A stretch of DNA of 64,000 nt from Methyloglobulus sp. (GCA_013141505.1 JABFQX010000010.1:99108-163107), one strand, 5' to 3'. Counted from the stretch's first letter, positions 1-8,946 are shown. The notes: a model not told the origin generated them from the letters alone. Made by a program: numbers and translations.

Positions 1-315
1 CCGGATAACATCAAAGGGGCGACTTTCGGTGATGGTCATGCTGCCGACCCCGACTTTATTGTTACCCGCCCAGCTCAATTTTGCACCAACGCCTTCTTCC
101 GGCCCTTCAAAGGCATTTTTGGCATTAGGGTCAAGTTTTGCCCACGGTGACCACGCGTCCCATTGCCGCAAATTATTGACGTGCGGAAAAATGGCCGATG
201 CAGGTGCTGTTATAATCGCTGTTCTATTAATGCTGAATTCACTGGGTTGCATGGCAGCAACGACAAGTAAACCCAAGATAGCAAGAACCACTAAGATAAG
301 GATGATATTAATCAT
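1..315 (-). CDS. SRPBCC family protein, C-terminus beyond the window
   Basis: Reading the minus strand from the ATG at 315 gives 105 uninterrupted codons to the window edge. A hydrophobic N-terminal segment (ILILVVLAILGLLVVAAM) is followed by a region beginning 'FSINRTAIITAPASAIFPHV' and 'LRQWDAWSPWAKLDP', the usual opening of the polyketide-cyclase / START-like SRPBCC fold with an N-terminal membrane anchor. A GAGGAA ribosome-binding site lies about 8 nt before the ATG. Members bind hydrophobic ligands, but the ligand is normally unknown. It is divergent from ssb. The family call rests on the characteristic N-terminal third only. Confidence 0.8.
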   Translation of the reverse strand, partial: MINIILILVVLAILGLLVVAAMQPSEFSINRTAIITAPASAIFPHVNNLRQWDAWSPWAKLDPNAKNAFEGPEEGVGAKLSWAGNNKVGVGSMTITESRPFDVIR

Positions 316-374
316 GGCACATTCCTCTACTTAAAAAATAAATCCCATTAAAAAGCATTCAACTGCATCAAAAA

Positions 375-388
375 ATGGCAGTTGCCAT
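375..388. promoter_or_regulatory. Small palindrome in the SRPBCC/ssb divergent spacer
   Basis: ATGGCA-GT-TGCCAT is a perfect 6-bp inverted repeat midway between two divergent start codons. Its place suits an operator or shared promoter element. No consensus for a known regulator is recognised; it is not a LexA-type box. Confidence 0.25.
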
Positions 389-426
389 GATAATATCGCT
401 TTATTAACCAACTATCGAGAACAATA

Positions 427-852
427 ATGAGTAATGTGTTCAGTTTTACCGGGACAATCGGCAGAGATGCGGAAGTGCGCTATACCGCTTCAGGCATGGC
501 GGTATTAAGTGTAACGGTCGCCAACAATATTGGCTTTGGCGACAAGCAGCAAACTTTGTGGATACGGGTGGCATTGTTTGGTAAACGCGCGGAAGGTTCA
601 CTGCAAAATTATCTGAAAAAAGGCCAGCAAGTGTTTGTTTCCGGCGAATTGACCCAAAACGAATACAAAGCCAACGACGGTACAATGAAAACCAGCCTGG
701 AATTAACAGCCAATATTATTGATCTACTTGGTAAACGAACAGAAACCAGTCAACCCCAACAACCTTACCCATCATCAGGCAAGCAACAATCTGCGCCACA
801 AGGTAGCCAAGATAATTTTGATGCCCCTTACGATGACGATATTCCGTTCTAA
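427..852 (+). CDS. ssb: Single-stranded DNA-binding protein
   Basis: A 141-residue SSB. The N-terminal ~105 residues form the OB-fold, opening 'MSNVFSFTGTIGRDAEVRYT' and including 'LWIRVALFGKRAE' and 'KGQQVFVSGELTQNEY'. A Q/S/P-rich linker and the acidic tip DDDIPF follow; that tip recruits partner proteins in this family. It binds ssDNA during replication, recombination and repair, presumably as a tetramer. It is shorter than the 178-residue E. coli protein because of a short linker. It is not beside uvrA here, unlike in many gammaproteobacteria, so it could be a second SSB copy; the window cannot decide this. Confidence 0.95.
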   Translation: MSNVFSFTGTIGRDAEVRYTASGMAVLSVTVANNIGFGDKQQTLWIRVALFGKRAEGSLQNYLKKGQQVFVSGELTQNEYKANDGTMKTSLELTANIIDLLGKRTETSQPQQPYPSSGKQQSAPQGSQDNFDAPYDDDIPF

Positions 853-952
853 CCACATCCAAGACACCTTAATTACAGTCATCATAATATGTGCAATCCA
901 ATCGGATTGGACTGATTCATATTGAAAATATTATTTTTATCGTTTCAACCAA

Positions 953-2161
953 ATGACTACTCAACCCCGATTGACCGGAATGAAACCTATTTTTGCTTGC
1001 TTGATTTGTTTAATGCTTTTGCCGCCTCTAGCTAGCCATGCTGGTGATGCGCTAACGTCATTTTCCAGACTCAACAAGGCCGGACTCATGTTAGTGGATT
1101 CTAATGGCCGCACAATCCTGGCAAAACAAGCCGATATGCCATTAATGCCCGCTTCCACTACCAAATTGGCGACGGCCTGGATGGCACTAACCCATTGGGG
1201 CGAAGCATATCGTTTTCGCACTCATTTTTATTTCGACCAAGCAACCCAAACTCTTTGGGTAAAAGGCAGCGGCGACCCTTATCTGGTTTCCGAAGAATTG
1301 GATGTTGTTGCCAAAAACCTTAAACAAAAAGGCTTAAAACACGTTAAAGCAATCGGTATTGATACGTCTTTATTTCAGCAGAACTTGTTGCTACCGGGTA
1401 CAGGGACAAGCGATAACCCGTATGATGCCGTTCCCACCGCCGTAGCTGCTAATTTCAATACCATCGCCACTAGGAAAAGCGGCGGGCAAGTTCTATCTGC
1501 GGAAGCGAACACACCATTAACCGCTTATGCGGAAAGATTGGCGAATTCGGTAAGAAGTGGTGAGTTACGGGTCAATACCGGCTCAAATCCACGCAATGCA
1601 GAACGCTATTTCGCCGAATTGCTGGCGGCTTTTTTGCAGAAAAATGGCATTGCCGTTGATACCAAGATAGTTTTTGCTCAGGTTCCTGACCTGACGGTTT
1701 TTTATACACACGAAAACAGCAAAACATTGGCCGAAATCGTGCGCTCGATGCTGAAATACTCCACCAATTTTGTCGCCAACCAATTGATTTTGATGCTAAG
1801 TGCGGAAAATTACAAGCGACCTGCCAATGCCGCCGACGTGCAACGCTTTATGGAGGAAACGCTTTCCCGTGGCTTTGGTTGGAAGCACTTTTCATTGGCG
1901 GACGGCGCTGGACTGTCACGCAATAATCGCCTATCGCCGCAGCAATTAACGGAACTACTGCTCGCCTTTCGCGATTGGAAACATTTGTTACCGGAAATCG
2001 AACCCGGCATTTACGCAAAATCTGGAACCTTGAACGGAGTCAGCGCACTGGCAGGTTATCTCGTAAACCATAACGACTGGCAACCTTTTGCCGTCGTCAT
2101 GAACGAAAATGTCCCTTATCAGTTAAGGAACCGAATCGCCCATGAATTGGCGGGACAGTAA
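953..2161 (+). CDS. dacB: D-alanyl-D-alanine carboxypeptidase/endopeptidase, PBP4 type (peptidase S13)
   Basis: A periplasmic low-molecular-weight penicillin-binding protein that trims peptidoglycan cross-links or terminal D-Ala. All three active-site motifs are visible (numbering from the ATG at 953): S68-T-T-K71 in 'PASTTK', S270-T-N272 in 'KYSTNF', and K356-S-G358 in 'AKSGTLNG'. A signal peptide (ACLICLMLLPPLASHA) precedes the mature part. A second ATG at 980 (MKPIFACL) gives a neater signal peptide, and neither start has a good Shine-Dalgarno, so the start is uncertain. At 402 residues it is somewhat shorter than E. coli PBP4 (477), with a smaller insert between the first two motifs. Confidence 0.93.
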   Translation: MTTQPRLTGMKPIFACLICLMLLPPLASHAGDALTSFSRLNKAGLMLVDSNGRTILAKQADMPLMPASTTKLATAWMALTHWGEAYRFRTHFYFDQATQTLWVKGSGDPYLVSEELDVVAKNLKQKGLKHVKAIGIDTSLFQQNLLLPGTGTSDNPYDAVPTAVAANFNTIATRKSGGQVLSAEANTPLTAYAERLANSVRSGELRVNTGSNPRNAERYFAELLAAFLQKNGIAVDTKIVFAQVPDLTVFYTHENSKTLAEIVRSMLKYSTNFVANQLILMLSAENYKRPANAADVQRFMEETLSRGFGWKHFSLADGAGLSRNNRLSPQQLTELLLAFRDWKHLLPEIEPGIYAKSGTLNGVSALAGYLVNHNDWQPFAVVMNENVPYQLRNRIAHELAGQ

Positions 2162-2321
2162 TCAATAAACCCATTGATGCCAAGACAAACCAAAGGCGAA
2201 CCCAAAAACTTAGCCCATCAATCACGACCTTCCATTAATTTCATTTTTTGCACGACACCAAAAAAAGCGGCGTTCTCAACGTAAAGACACAAAATGCTCA
2301 CACTACGTCCAAACCAGACAT

Positions 2322-3110
2322 TCATAATTCCTCAGCCCCAGATGTACTAATTGGACTGGACATCAACCGCAAGCGCAAATTATTCGCCCTGCAACCCATA
2401 CATATTGCGAAAATCCGATAGACCGCAGTTGCCGCAATGGCAATAATGAACATAATGGTTTTCAGCGTTAATTCCGCCGCTGTTATGAAAGGCATTACCA
2501 ACATTCCGGTGAAACACAATTCAAAGTATATGATCAAAAACGAAGGGATAGGTATGAAATAAGTCGGTGCAAAGGCAAAAAGCCAGAGGAAACACCATCT
2601 TCCGATTTTTTCTGTATTGCCACCGTCGATGATCGGCAGTGATACCGAAATAATAATAAGGAAAATGAGTGCTGTTTGCGTAAAAATCGACTCCGCACGC
2701 TCTTTAAGATGGTTGATTTCCGCTTCTAACTGCACCCGTCCCATTGGATAACTAAACGATTTGTCCCTGAAATCGCCGTTCTCTAGCATTATGGCTTGAG
2801 TAATAGGCGCTGTTTCAACACTGTTTAATACATCATAGGGATACTCCCATTGATGAGCATCAGCGATGTGGCTTAATCGAACCGAGCGTTGCCGCATAAA
2901 TATGCAACAGGCAAGTAGGAACATGGCAATAATTAACAGTAACTTAGCGACAACTGAAATAAAGTCATTGTCTCCCGCCGCAGCCGCACAGAGCCCTACT
3001 ATCAATAAGGCATAGCTCCATGTGAGCAATATGTTGGTTTCATCCCTAAACATGTCGATGTCCTGCCTACATTGCTCCCATTGACGGGACATCTCCTCCT
3101 GCACAGTCAT
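2322..3110 (-). CDS. Membrane protein of unknown function, last gene of the TelA operon
   Basis: A 262-residue protein with about four to five predicted membrane segments: two near residues 28-75 (YALLIVGLCAAAAG; LLLIIAMFLLACCIF) and two or three between about 145 and 240. A polar stretch of about 65 residues with E/K-rich helices lies between them. The ATG at 3110 overlaps the TelA stop as TGATG and has a GGAGG 8 nt upstream, so translation is probably coupled to telA. I do not recognise a family. Position suggests it is the membrane partner of the TelA-like proteins. Confidence 0.75.
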   Translation of the reverse strand: MTVQEEMSRQWEQCRQDIDMFRDETNILLTWSYALLIVGLCAAAAGDNDFISVVAKLLLIIAMFLLACCIFMRQRSVRLSHIADAHQWEYPYDVLNSVETAPITQAIMLENGDFRDKSFSYPMGRVQLEAEINHLKERAESIFTQTALIFLIIISVSLPIIDGGNTEKIGRWCFLWLFAFAPTYFIPIPSFLIIYFELCFTGMLVMPFITAAELTLKTIMFIIAIAATAVYRIFAICMGCRANNLRLRLMSSPISTSGAEEL

Positions 3111-4240
3111 CACTTAATCCTCCGAAGGCTGCTCTTGGCTATCTGCTTGGTCTTAAGTTCGCCGCGCAAATTGTGTAATTTTACTTCTGCCGCCTTGCGA
3201 GCACGGATACCTTCATCCTGAATGCGGATCACTTGCTGTACGGTTTCAATCATCATGGCTTGCACTTTTTCCAGCGTCTCCACATCAATGACCAACCGCT
3301 GGTTGCCGGCAGTCGTTTCTTTGGCGTTTTTTGCCAGCAATTGTGCATTACGCATCAAGAAGCGGTTCGTGGCGTTGTCGATATTTTGCGACAGATTGAG
3401 GGTTTGGGTTTGTTCGTACAATGCCAGCACCAGCAGAAAATGCCGTTTCCAGGAGGGTATCGTCAGCTCTTGAATGGTATGCAGCTTTTCCGACAACATA
3501 CGGTTGTTGGCCTGGATCATGCGGATCATCGGCAAAGACTGAAGCGCGGAATGTTGCAACACTTGGAAGTCTGCCACCCGTTTATCCAGATAAGCAATGA
3601 CTTGTTCCAAGTCAGCAATCGCAAGCGTGCGTTCTTGAGTCAATTTTTCGCCCCGCAATAAAATGATTTGCTGACGTAAGGACTCCAATTTCAACTTGCC
3701 TGCGGCCGTGTGCAAGCCCAGTAGTCGATATTCTTCCATGACCGACAAAAACATATTCTCCAATGCACCAATGCGTTCGATAAGGCCGTTACGGGAAAAC
3801 TCCACTTCTTGTAACAGTTTGTCGATTTGTACCTTGGTGCTGTCGAATTGCTGCACCAACCGTTCTTTGGTCAATTTGGCCCGGTCAAGATAGCGGCCAA
3901 TAATGGGGATTTTGGAACTTTGGTCGGAAAAAGGCGTTAAATTTATTTTCTTGGCAGACACCACCAGTAGCGAAAGTTGTTCACCCAAATCTTCAAGCTC
4001 GGTGTTTTTTACCTGCTCCAACAGTTCATCGGTATAGTTTGCCGTGTGTTCCCCAACATCATGCCCAAACTCCATAATACTCATCGGGTTACGTTCGTCT
4101 ATCTTATCTGCCAGCACTTGCACCGCCTGCTGGTCATCGATTGAAAGCCCACATGCTTCTAAGTCCAGATCGGTCAACGTACTCGGTGTTTCAATGTCTA
4201 AGATGGGATCGTCATTGGCTATCACTTGTTGGTTGTTCAT
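3110..4240 (-). CDS. Toxic anion resistance protein, TelA/YaaN family
   Basis: A 376-residue, almost entirely helical protein. The stretch with 'IPIIGRYLDRAKLTKERLVQ' followed by 'LLQEVEFSRNGLIERIGALE' and 'YRLLGLHTAAGKLKLESL' is the TelA (PF05816) signature. The C-terminal part is a long coiled coil. The start at 4240 (MNNQQVIAND) has GGAG 9 nt upstream; an earlier in-frame ATG (4279) overlaps the preceding gene and lacks one. TelA members are tied to tellurite and envelope-stress resistance in Ter-type systems; the biochemistry is unknown. No terZ/terD genes are in the window. Confidence 0.85.
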   Translation of the reverse strand: MNNQQVIANDDPILDIETPSTLTDLDLEACGLSIDDQQAVQVLADKIDERNPMSIMEFGHDVGEHTANYTDELLEQVKNTELEDLGEQLSLLVVSAKKINLTPFSDQSSKIPIIGRYLDRAKLTKERLVQQFDSTKVQIDKLLQEVEFSRNGLIERIGALENMFLSVMEEYRLLGLHTAAGKLKLESLRQQIILLRGEKLTQERTLAIADLEQVIAYLDKRVADFQVLQHSALQSLPMIRMIQANNRMLSEKLHTIQELTIPSWKRHFLLVLALYEQTQTLNLSQNIDNATNRFLMRNAQLLAKNAKETTAGNQRLVIDVETLEKVQAMMIETVQQVIRIQDEGIRARKAAEVKLHNLRGELKTKQIAKSSLRRIK

Positions 4241-4271
4241 AATATTCTCCAAATTTATGGATAAAAAGCAC

Positions 4272-5060
4272 TTAAGCAATTTCAGACAGCTTGTTTGTCA
4301 ACCTAAGATGGGCTTGCCGAGCCAGGTTTACCTGCATCGGATGGTTTCCCCCGTTCAGTGCCAAGCCCAGCGAGTGTTCTCGCCAAATGGGCAGCAGGAC
4401 ATGGCAGCTTTCATAATAGTTGGCGAGCAAATCTGCCATGTGTGCATACGCCATATCAAGCTGCACGGTGGTCATTTCATGAGATGCCAACAAAGCCGCA
4501 AGGTTAGTGATTCGGCGGGCGAAACGCTCTTGTGGTTTATCAAACGCGTCAGGTTCAGTGTTGGATTCGGGCAGACGGATACTACGCGCCATATACAAAC
4601 GACCTGCCGCGATGTGCACACGCAAATCGCGTATCTCAGTACGTAAATAGCGACCCTGTTTATCAACCTCGACAAACAGGACTTCAAGCTGCTGGGCGGC
4701 AGCTTCTGCTTCCTTCAGTAAGCCATCAATACGTAACCTGGCTTCCAGATAGTCAAGCGAAATCTCCAGATATTTACCGGTCACTTTTTCTAGCCAGTTG
4801 GGTTGCCTGGACATCTTCACCGGATCTGCGTCAGATAAGCACTTGAGCAACTCAGTGATCAAGGTTGCCAAACGGTCAGCCAACGACTCTTCCAGAAATC
4901 CAGCCAAATCTTCAAAATTTTGGTCAAAAGTATCCCCTTGCCTAAACCCGAAGCTATGATTAATTTGCTTTGGATTGATAGCCGCCAACAGGGTTTCTAT
5001 TTGCGTGACTTCATCATCGGAAAAGTCACCCATATTGAGGTTTTGTAGCTGTTCCTTCAT
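4272..5060 (-). CDS. Second, diverged TelA-like helical protein
   Basis: A 262-residue helical protein without a signal peptide or membrane segment. Residues ~95-155 follow the same pattern as the TelA core of the downstream gene: 'YLEISLDYLEARLRIDGLLK', an E/Q-rich helix, then 'HIAAGRLYMARSIRL', matching 'HTAAGKLKLESL' of TelA. That suggests a shorter, diverged paralogue; I infer this from aligned pattern only. Strong Shine-Dalgarno (GGGAGG) before the ATG at 5060. It is 31 nt upstream of telA and 48 nt downstream of the phosphatase gene, so co-transcription is likely. The two TelA-like proteins may form a hetero-complex. Confidence 0.7.
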   Translation of the reverse strand: MKEQLQNLNMGDFSDDEVTQIETLLAAINPKQINHSFGFRQGDTFDQNFEDLAGFLEESLADRLATLITELLKCLSDADPVKMSRQPNWLEKVTGKYLEISLDYLEARLRIDGLLKEAEAAAQQLEVLFVEVDKQGRYLRTEIRDLRVHIAAGRLYMARSIRLPESNTEPDAFDKPQERFARRITNLAALLASHEMTTVQLDMAYAHMADLLANYYESCHVLLPIWREHSLGLALNGGNHPMQVNLARQAHLRLTNKLSEIA

Positions 5061-5108
5061 AGTAATCCTCCCTTCGTAGACACGAAAAGCGTTTAGTTTG
5101 ATTGCAAA

Positions 5109-5969
5109 TCAGGTCTTAGGAAGTCGGCCTCGAGCGATGCCTTCATGCTGATAAGATGCGGTAAACCAGCAAGATTGGTGAGCGTTAAACAAGGTCAGAC
5201 CGTAATCTCCATCTAGGTTTCTGGCAGACAACGTAAGAAAAGCGCCAGTATCTACGCACACATGCGATAAACTTTGGCAAGGCGCGGGTTGCGGGGTATG
5301 CCCGCAAAAGGTAGTGGAAAGACCGTTTTGAGCACGCCCGAATGAGCCGCTTTTGTGCATCAATTTACGCCCCCATAACAGCCGTTCGCGAGTTCCTTCC
5401 GGCACAGTTCCCTCGGCAAGCCATTGGTCTATGTCACTATTCAACCATACTAGCTGATCACTGGTCAGGGAGCCAGGTTTGACCAGTTCCGCATGGACAA
5501 TATGAAAGCGGCTGTCGCCTTCCCCTACTACTAAGATTAAAGGCAACGCTAATACCCGACGTAATGCACGGTTAAACTCGTCAGCCATGACTTCTTGTTC
5601 AGACAGGTAATAGTCCACTATCCAGCTACCGCCATACTGGGGCAAACCGGTGTTGTTGACATCCTTCAGACTGGCTAGTTTTCCGGTACCCAAGTAAGGT
5701 TGGAAAAAATCCATGAGCATTGCTTCGTGATTACCTTGCACCGCATAAAACCAAGGTTCTGCCAATAGTTCCAGACAAAGCAAAGGGTCAGGCCCGCGGT
5801 CAGCCAGGTCACCTACGGAAAACAGGCGGTCATTGGCTTCGTCAAAAGCAACTTCAGTCAATAACCGCTCAAGCAAGTTAAAACAACCATGTAAATCACC
5901 GATGACATAATCCTTGCCCGATGTGTTGGAAGGTAGTTTTTGGATAAGGGCTTGCAAGTTTTTTTTCAT
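5109..5969 (-). CDS. PPP-family metallophosphatase (bacterial Ser/Thr phosphatase, PphA/PrpE-like)
   Basis: A 286-residue calcineurin-like phosphoesterase with the three N-terminal metal-binding motifs in order and at the usual spacing: 'IGDLHGC', 'VGDLADRGPD' and 'VQGNHEAML'. Later histidines in 'FCGHTPQPAP' and 'CVDTGAF' complete the two-metal site. The family removes phosphate from Ser/Thr (sometimes His) residues or cleaves Ap4A-type nucleotides. It sits inside the TelA operon and overlaps the upstream DUF3592-like gene by 4 nt (ATGA), so a role in switching the TelA/membrane complex is plausible. A protein kinase is encoded far away (38.3-39.2 kb); any link is speculation. Confidence 0.88.
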   Translation of the reverse strand: MKKNLQALIQKLPSNTSGKDYVIGDLHGCFNLLERLLTEVAFDEANDRLFSVGDLADRGPDPLLCLELLAEPWFYAVQGNHEAMLMDFFQPYLGTGKLASLKDVNNTGLPQYGGSWIVDYYLSEQEVMADEFNRALRRVLALPLILVVGEGDSRFHIVHAELVKPGSLTSDQLVWLNSDIDQWLAEGTVPEGTRERLLWGRKLMHKSGSFGRAQNGLSTTFCGHTPQPAPCQSLSHVCVDTGAFLTLSARNLDGDYGLTLFNAHQSCWFTASYQHEGIARGRLPKT

Positions 5970-6457
5970 AGATGGCCTGCATAAATAGTATAAGTAAAAA
6001 TTATAAATTCAACGAAAAAGATAAGGTAGGCAAAGGTAAAACCGAAAACTTCGCTGGGATTTCTAATGGCACACTTCATTGGAATCTTCTCGTTGTATAA
6101 CAACCTGACCTCACTACCCATCCGAAATAATCCTAACGATGAATCACTAGGTAGTAATGTCGATACGTAAACATTTTCATTAACAAGGTACTCGACTTCG
6201 ATCCATTCAAAATCATTTTCCCCAGGGACAAGGGGCCCCACTTTAACAACTCGCCCGTGTACATTTTTCCAGTTGTTCAATATATGAATAGACCTGATAA
6301 TGAAACAAGCCATATCGAACAAAAAGATCTTTAGAATCCATGCGAACCAGCATATAAAAAATATGTCGAACATGACGGTATCCCATGTACGATTAGTTAG
6401 GTAATCGGAAGCAAAACTAAAAATTAATTCCGATTGGCCTTTTCTTAACGCATCCAT
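5966..6457 (-). CDS. DUF3592-like membrane protein, first gene of the TelA operon
   Basis: A 163-residue protein with membrane segments at about residues 25-55 and 135-160, and between them a beta-rich domain: 'HGRVVKVGPLVPGENDFEWI', then 'EYLVNENVYVSTLLPSD', then 'GSEVRLLYNEKIPMKCAI'. This is the DUF3592 pattern (two membrane spans flanking a small domain that often contains a 'v.V.YnP..P..a.' motif). The stop overlaps the phosphatase start (ATGA). Function unknown. It is the first gene of a five-gene transcription unit running down to about 2322. Confidence 0.7.
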   Translation of the reverse strand: MDALRKGQSELIFSFASDYLTNRTWDTVMFDIFFICWFAWILKIFLFDMACFIIRSIHILNNWKNVHGRVVKVGPLVPGENDFEWIEVEYLVNENVYVSTLLPSDSSLGLFRMGSEVRLLYNEKIPMKCAIRNPSEVFGFTFAYLIFFVEFIIFTYTIYAGHL

Positions 6458-6514
6458 TATTTATCCCAGTTCCCTGCCGCTCTTAATTTTTTACGCTGCA
6501 CTAAATCGCTATCT

Positions 6515-6573
6515 ATAAAAAACGGCATTGATGGTGGTTGCCTTCGCATCAACCCACTCGGACAACCACCATC
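6515..6573 (-). terminator. Rho-independent terminator of the subtilase gene
   Basis: On the minus strand, GATGGTGGTTG pairs perfectly with CAACCACCATC (11 bp, 22-nt loop; plus-strand arms 6530-6540 and 6563-6573). It is followed by AATGCCG and TTTTTT. It lies 44 nt downstream of the subtilase stop and separates that gene from the TelA operon. Confidence 0.75.
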
Positions 6574-6616
6574 CATTACCTAACTGAATGCCAACGCAAG
6601 TTCTGTCAAAATCCTG

Positions 6617-8335
6617 TTAGCCTGTAATCTTAAACATGACTTTTGCGCTGTCATATATTTTGATACCTGCTACAGCCGATACTTGCCAAGAATAGGTCTG
6701 CCCTCTAACCATGGCTGTCGTTGGCTTTAATGTGCAAATACTATTTGCTTTAGTGCAACCGGCATCTGTGGGTGATGCGTACCGTACATAAACCATGTTG
6801 CCGTTCTGGTCATAAAGCCAGACGAGATACCAAGACGTATTGGGCAGCATACCCCAGCGGTAAGTCGGTGTTGTCGTATTGATGTTGCCTGAAGGGGCTA
6901 CCTGCGTCAAAGGCCCTGGAGGTGGTGGCGGCCCTGGTGGGGTTGAACCTGACAAAGCGTCCAAGGCTGCATCTATGCGGATACGGGGTCTTACCAGCCC
7001 GTTATAATAATCCGTAATGGGCGTGCCGGTGCGTGTCAATGCTGCTAGGACTGTATCAACACTCGCATTAGGATTCTTTGACTTGAGTACCGCCCAGGCA
7101 CCGGCAACATGGGGTGCAGCCATGGAAGTGCCGTTAAAGCTATCAAATATCCCACCCGGGACAGACGAAACGATGTCCACCCCAGGCGCAAGCAATTTCA
7201 GTTGCGGGCCGCTGTTGGAAAAATAGGCGACGAAATCATTTTTGGTTGTGGCACCGACGCTGACAACATTGGAGAGACAGGCTGGGCGTGGAAGACCTGC
7301 CTTACGACTAAAATTGCCGGATGCCACCACGGTGGCAATTCCAGCGGACTTAAGATGTTCCGCTGCAAGACGGATAGGCTCAATAGTTGGATCGCCATCG
7401 CAGATTCCTGTGTACCAAAAGTCATCACCCAAACTGAGATTGACGGAGGCAATTTTGAATTTATTGCGCTGGCTGTACACATACTCCATGCCTTTGGCAA
7501 TGTCGCTTTCAAACGCAGTCGTACAGGGTGTGATTAAACCGCAATACGCCCAAGACGTTGCAAGTGTAAACACCTGGACAGAAATAATTTTGGCATCCTT
7601 GGCTACGCCTTTCTTGCCTGCGGCGATACCGGCGACATGAGTGCCGTGTTTACAATCCTCAGCCGAACAATTGACGCCTGCCCCAAGGCCCACTTGTGAT
7701 TGCTGTTTATTGGGGCAAGCGGAAGTAAAGAACGTGCCAAATTCATTGGTTGAATAACACGCTTCCGCGACAACTTTACCGGCCAAGAACGGGTGGGTCT
7801 TGTCCACGCCGGTATCAAGGATAGCTACCGTTTGCCCTGCGCCCGAATAGCCTTTAGCCCAGGCATTCGACCCGCCAACCAACGGGACGCTTTCCGTTAA
7901 GTTTGCCCGCAACATCAGGTCTTCGGTCACGCCCGCCACATCTGGGGATGACTTAAGTTGCGCCAGTGTGTCCGCGTCAACTTCCATCGCAAGGTAAGGG
8001 ATATGTTTAAACCGCTTCACGCTTTTGGGGTGCGCTGCAATCATTCCGTTTAATACCCGATTTTGGCTTTGTGCGATGGCTGTTTGTTGGCCACGCACCC
8101 CTTCGGCAGAAAGCATACCAGCAGGATGTGTCGGCACTTTCATCCGCACTATGACTCGGACAGTGCCGTTTTTTTGCACTTTTTCTGTTAGCGCTTGCAT
8201 GTGGGCGGCATAAGCAGGTTTTTGGCTGCTGCCGTCATCAGGCGCAGGCGGTGTGGCTGCAAAGCCAAACTCCGCCAACAGCCCTAATGCAACTAAAATA
8301 AAACGTACTGCATTGTTATTGTTGTTAATATTCAT
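6617..8335 (-). CDS. Secreted subtilisin-like serine protease (peptidase S8)
   Basis: A 572-residue secreted protease. Signal peptide (FILVALGLLAEFGFAATP), an inhibitor-I9-like propeptide to about residue 145, then the S8 catalytic domain with D174 (AILDTGVD), H230 (HGTHVAGIAAG), oxyanion N341 (VASGN) and S404 (NGTSMAAPHVAG). A proline/glycine linker (PPGPPPPPGP) leads to a C-terminal beta-rich module of about 90 residues containing four cysteines' worth of potential pairing (C..K..S.C type), probably a substrate- or surface-binding domain. The start at 8335 follows GGAGAAC; an ATG at 8359 lacks a ribosome site. Likely extracellular or outer-surface protein degradation. Monocistronic, ending in a clear terminator. 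Confidence 0.93.
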   Translation of the reverse strand: MNINNNNNAVRFILVALGLLAEFGFAATPPAPDDGSSQKPAYAAHMQALTEKVQKNGTVRVIVRMKVPTHPAGMLSAEGVRGQQTAIAQSQNRVLNGMIAAHPKSVKRFKHIPYLAMEVDADTLAQLKSSPDVAGVTEDLMLRANLTESVPLVGGSNAWAKGYSGAGQTVAILDTGVDKTHPFLAGKVVAEACYSTNEFGTFFTSACPNKQQSQVGLGAGVNCSAEDCKHGTHVAGIAAGKKGVAKDAKIISVQVFTLATSWAYCGLITPCTTAFESDIAKGMEYVYSQRNKFKIASVNLSLGDDFWYTGICDGDPTIEPIRLAAEHLKSAGIATVVASGNFSRKAGLPRPACLSNVVSVGATTKNDFVAYFSNSGPQLKLLAPGVDIVSSVPGGIFDSFNGTSMAAPHVAGAWAVLKSKNPNASVDTVLAALTRTGTPITDYYNGLVRPRIRIDAALDALSGSTPPGPPPPPGPLTQVAPSGNINTTTPTYRWGMLPNTSWYLVWLYDQNGNMVYVRYASPTDAGCTKANSICTLKPTTAMVRGQTYSWQVSAVAGIKIYDSAKVMFKITG

Positions 8336-8804
8336 GATACAGTTCTCCAATAATGTCATGCGGAGCTAGTTCCGATGCTTACATGAACGGTAGACATTGA
8401 TACAAACGCGTTTCATTTTTCCGAAAGCGCAAGGCGATTGGAGCATACGGAAAAAACGTTAACAAGTGAGCTAAGGCGAATGACCTAATAGCGAGGGTGA
8501 ACGGCGGTTTTCGTGGCGCTAAATTTAGGAAGTACAGTATTTTTTTGATTTCGACCGGGATGGGCCTATCTAGCTTTGAGCGAAACTACCGTATTCAAGG
8601 CTTCCATACTGACAAGGCTATATGCCGTTAGTTTTTGTGCGTTTTTCTAAACGGGTTAAGCTGATCAAGCCATCCAATTGTAGGGTCAAACCAATAGCCA
8701 TTTTATGACGGTGAACGACATTCTTTTCGGGCTAAATGACTTTGCTAAACGCCGTTGAACCGTGCAATATAATGACCAGCCTATAGTCGATGATGGGATA
8801 TGTT
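8336..8804. other. Non-coding spacer upstream of the subtilase
   Basis: About 470 nt between the subtilase start and the kinase remnant. It must hold the minus-strand promoter of the subtilase. I see no convincing -10/-35 pair, RNA gene or repeat. The stretch just before 8805 weakly resembles the region in front of the intact kinase gene at 12.9 kb. Confidence 0.4.
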
Positions 8805-8925
8805 ATGGATTTTCCTAAGTTACCGCTTTTTGCTCCATCGGTTTTATGAGATGAGCAATTAGTGCAACGGTCTCTTATCGTCGTAATCAGCGCGTTTATT
8901 GTCGTCCGTTTTGAATGGGTAAATT
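8805..8925 (+). pseudogene. Remnant of the 5' end of a LytS-like sensor kinase gene
   Basis: The sequence from ATG 8805 (ATGGATTTTCCTAAGTTACC) matches the first ~120 nt of the intact kinase gene at 12948 with scattered differences. MDFPKLPLF is readable where the intact gene has MDFPELPLL. A stop (TGA) interrupts after 14 codons, yet downstream bases still align ('...TTATCGTCG', '...TTTATTGTCGTCCG' against '...TTATTGTCG', '...CTTATTGCCGTACG'). The match ends near 8925, just before the TPR gene. It is a decayed partial paralogue, perhaps left by a duplication or recombination between two kinase loci. Confidence 0.75.
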
Positions 8926-8946
8926 GAAATGCTTAGAAGGCTAGAT

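Noticed and set aside
29..334. Plus-strand frame of 101 codons at the window start
   Set aside because: The opposite strand encodes an SRPBCC protein with a good ribosome site; the plus frame has no recognisable product.
897..911. TCCAAT-CGG-ATTGGA hairpin after ssb as a terminator
   Set aside because: Short stem with low GC and the nearest T-rich run is about 20 nt away; not convincing.
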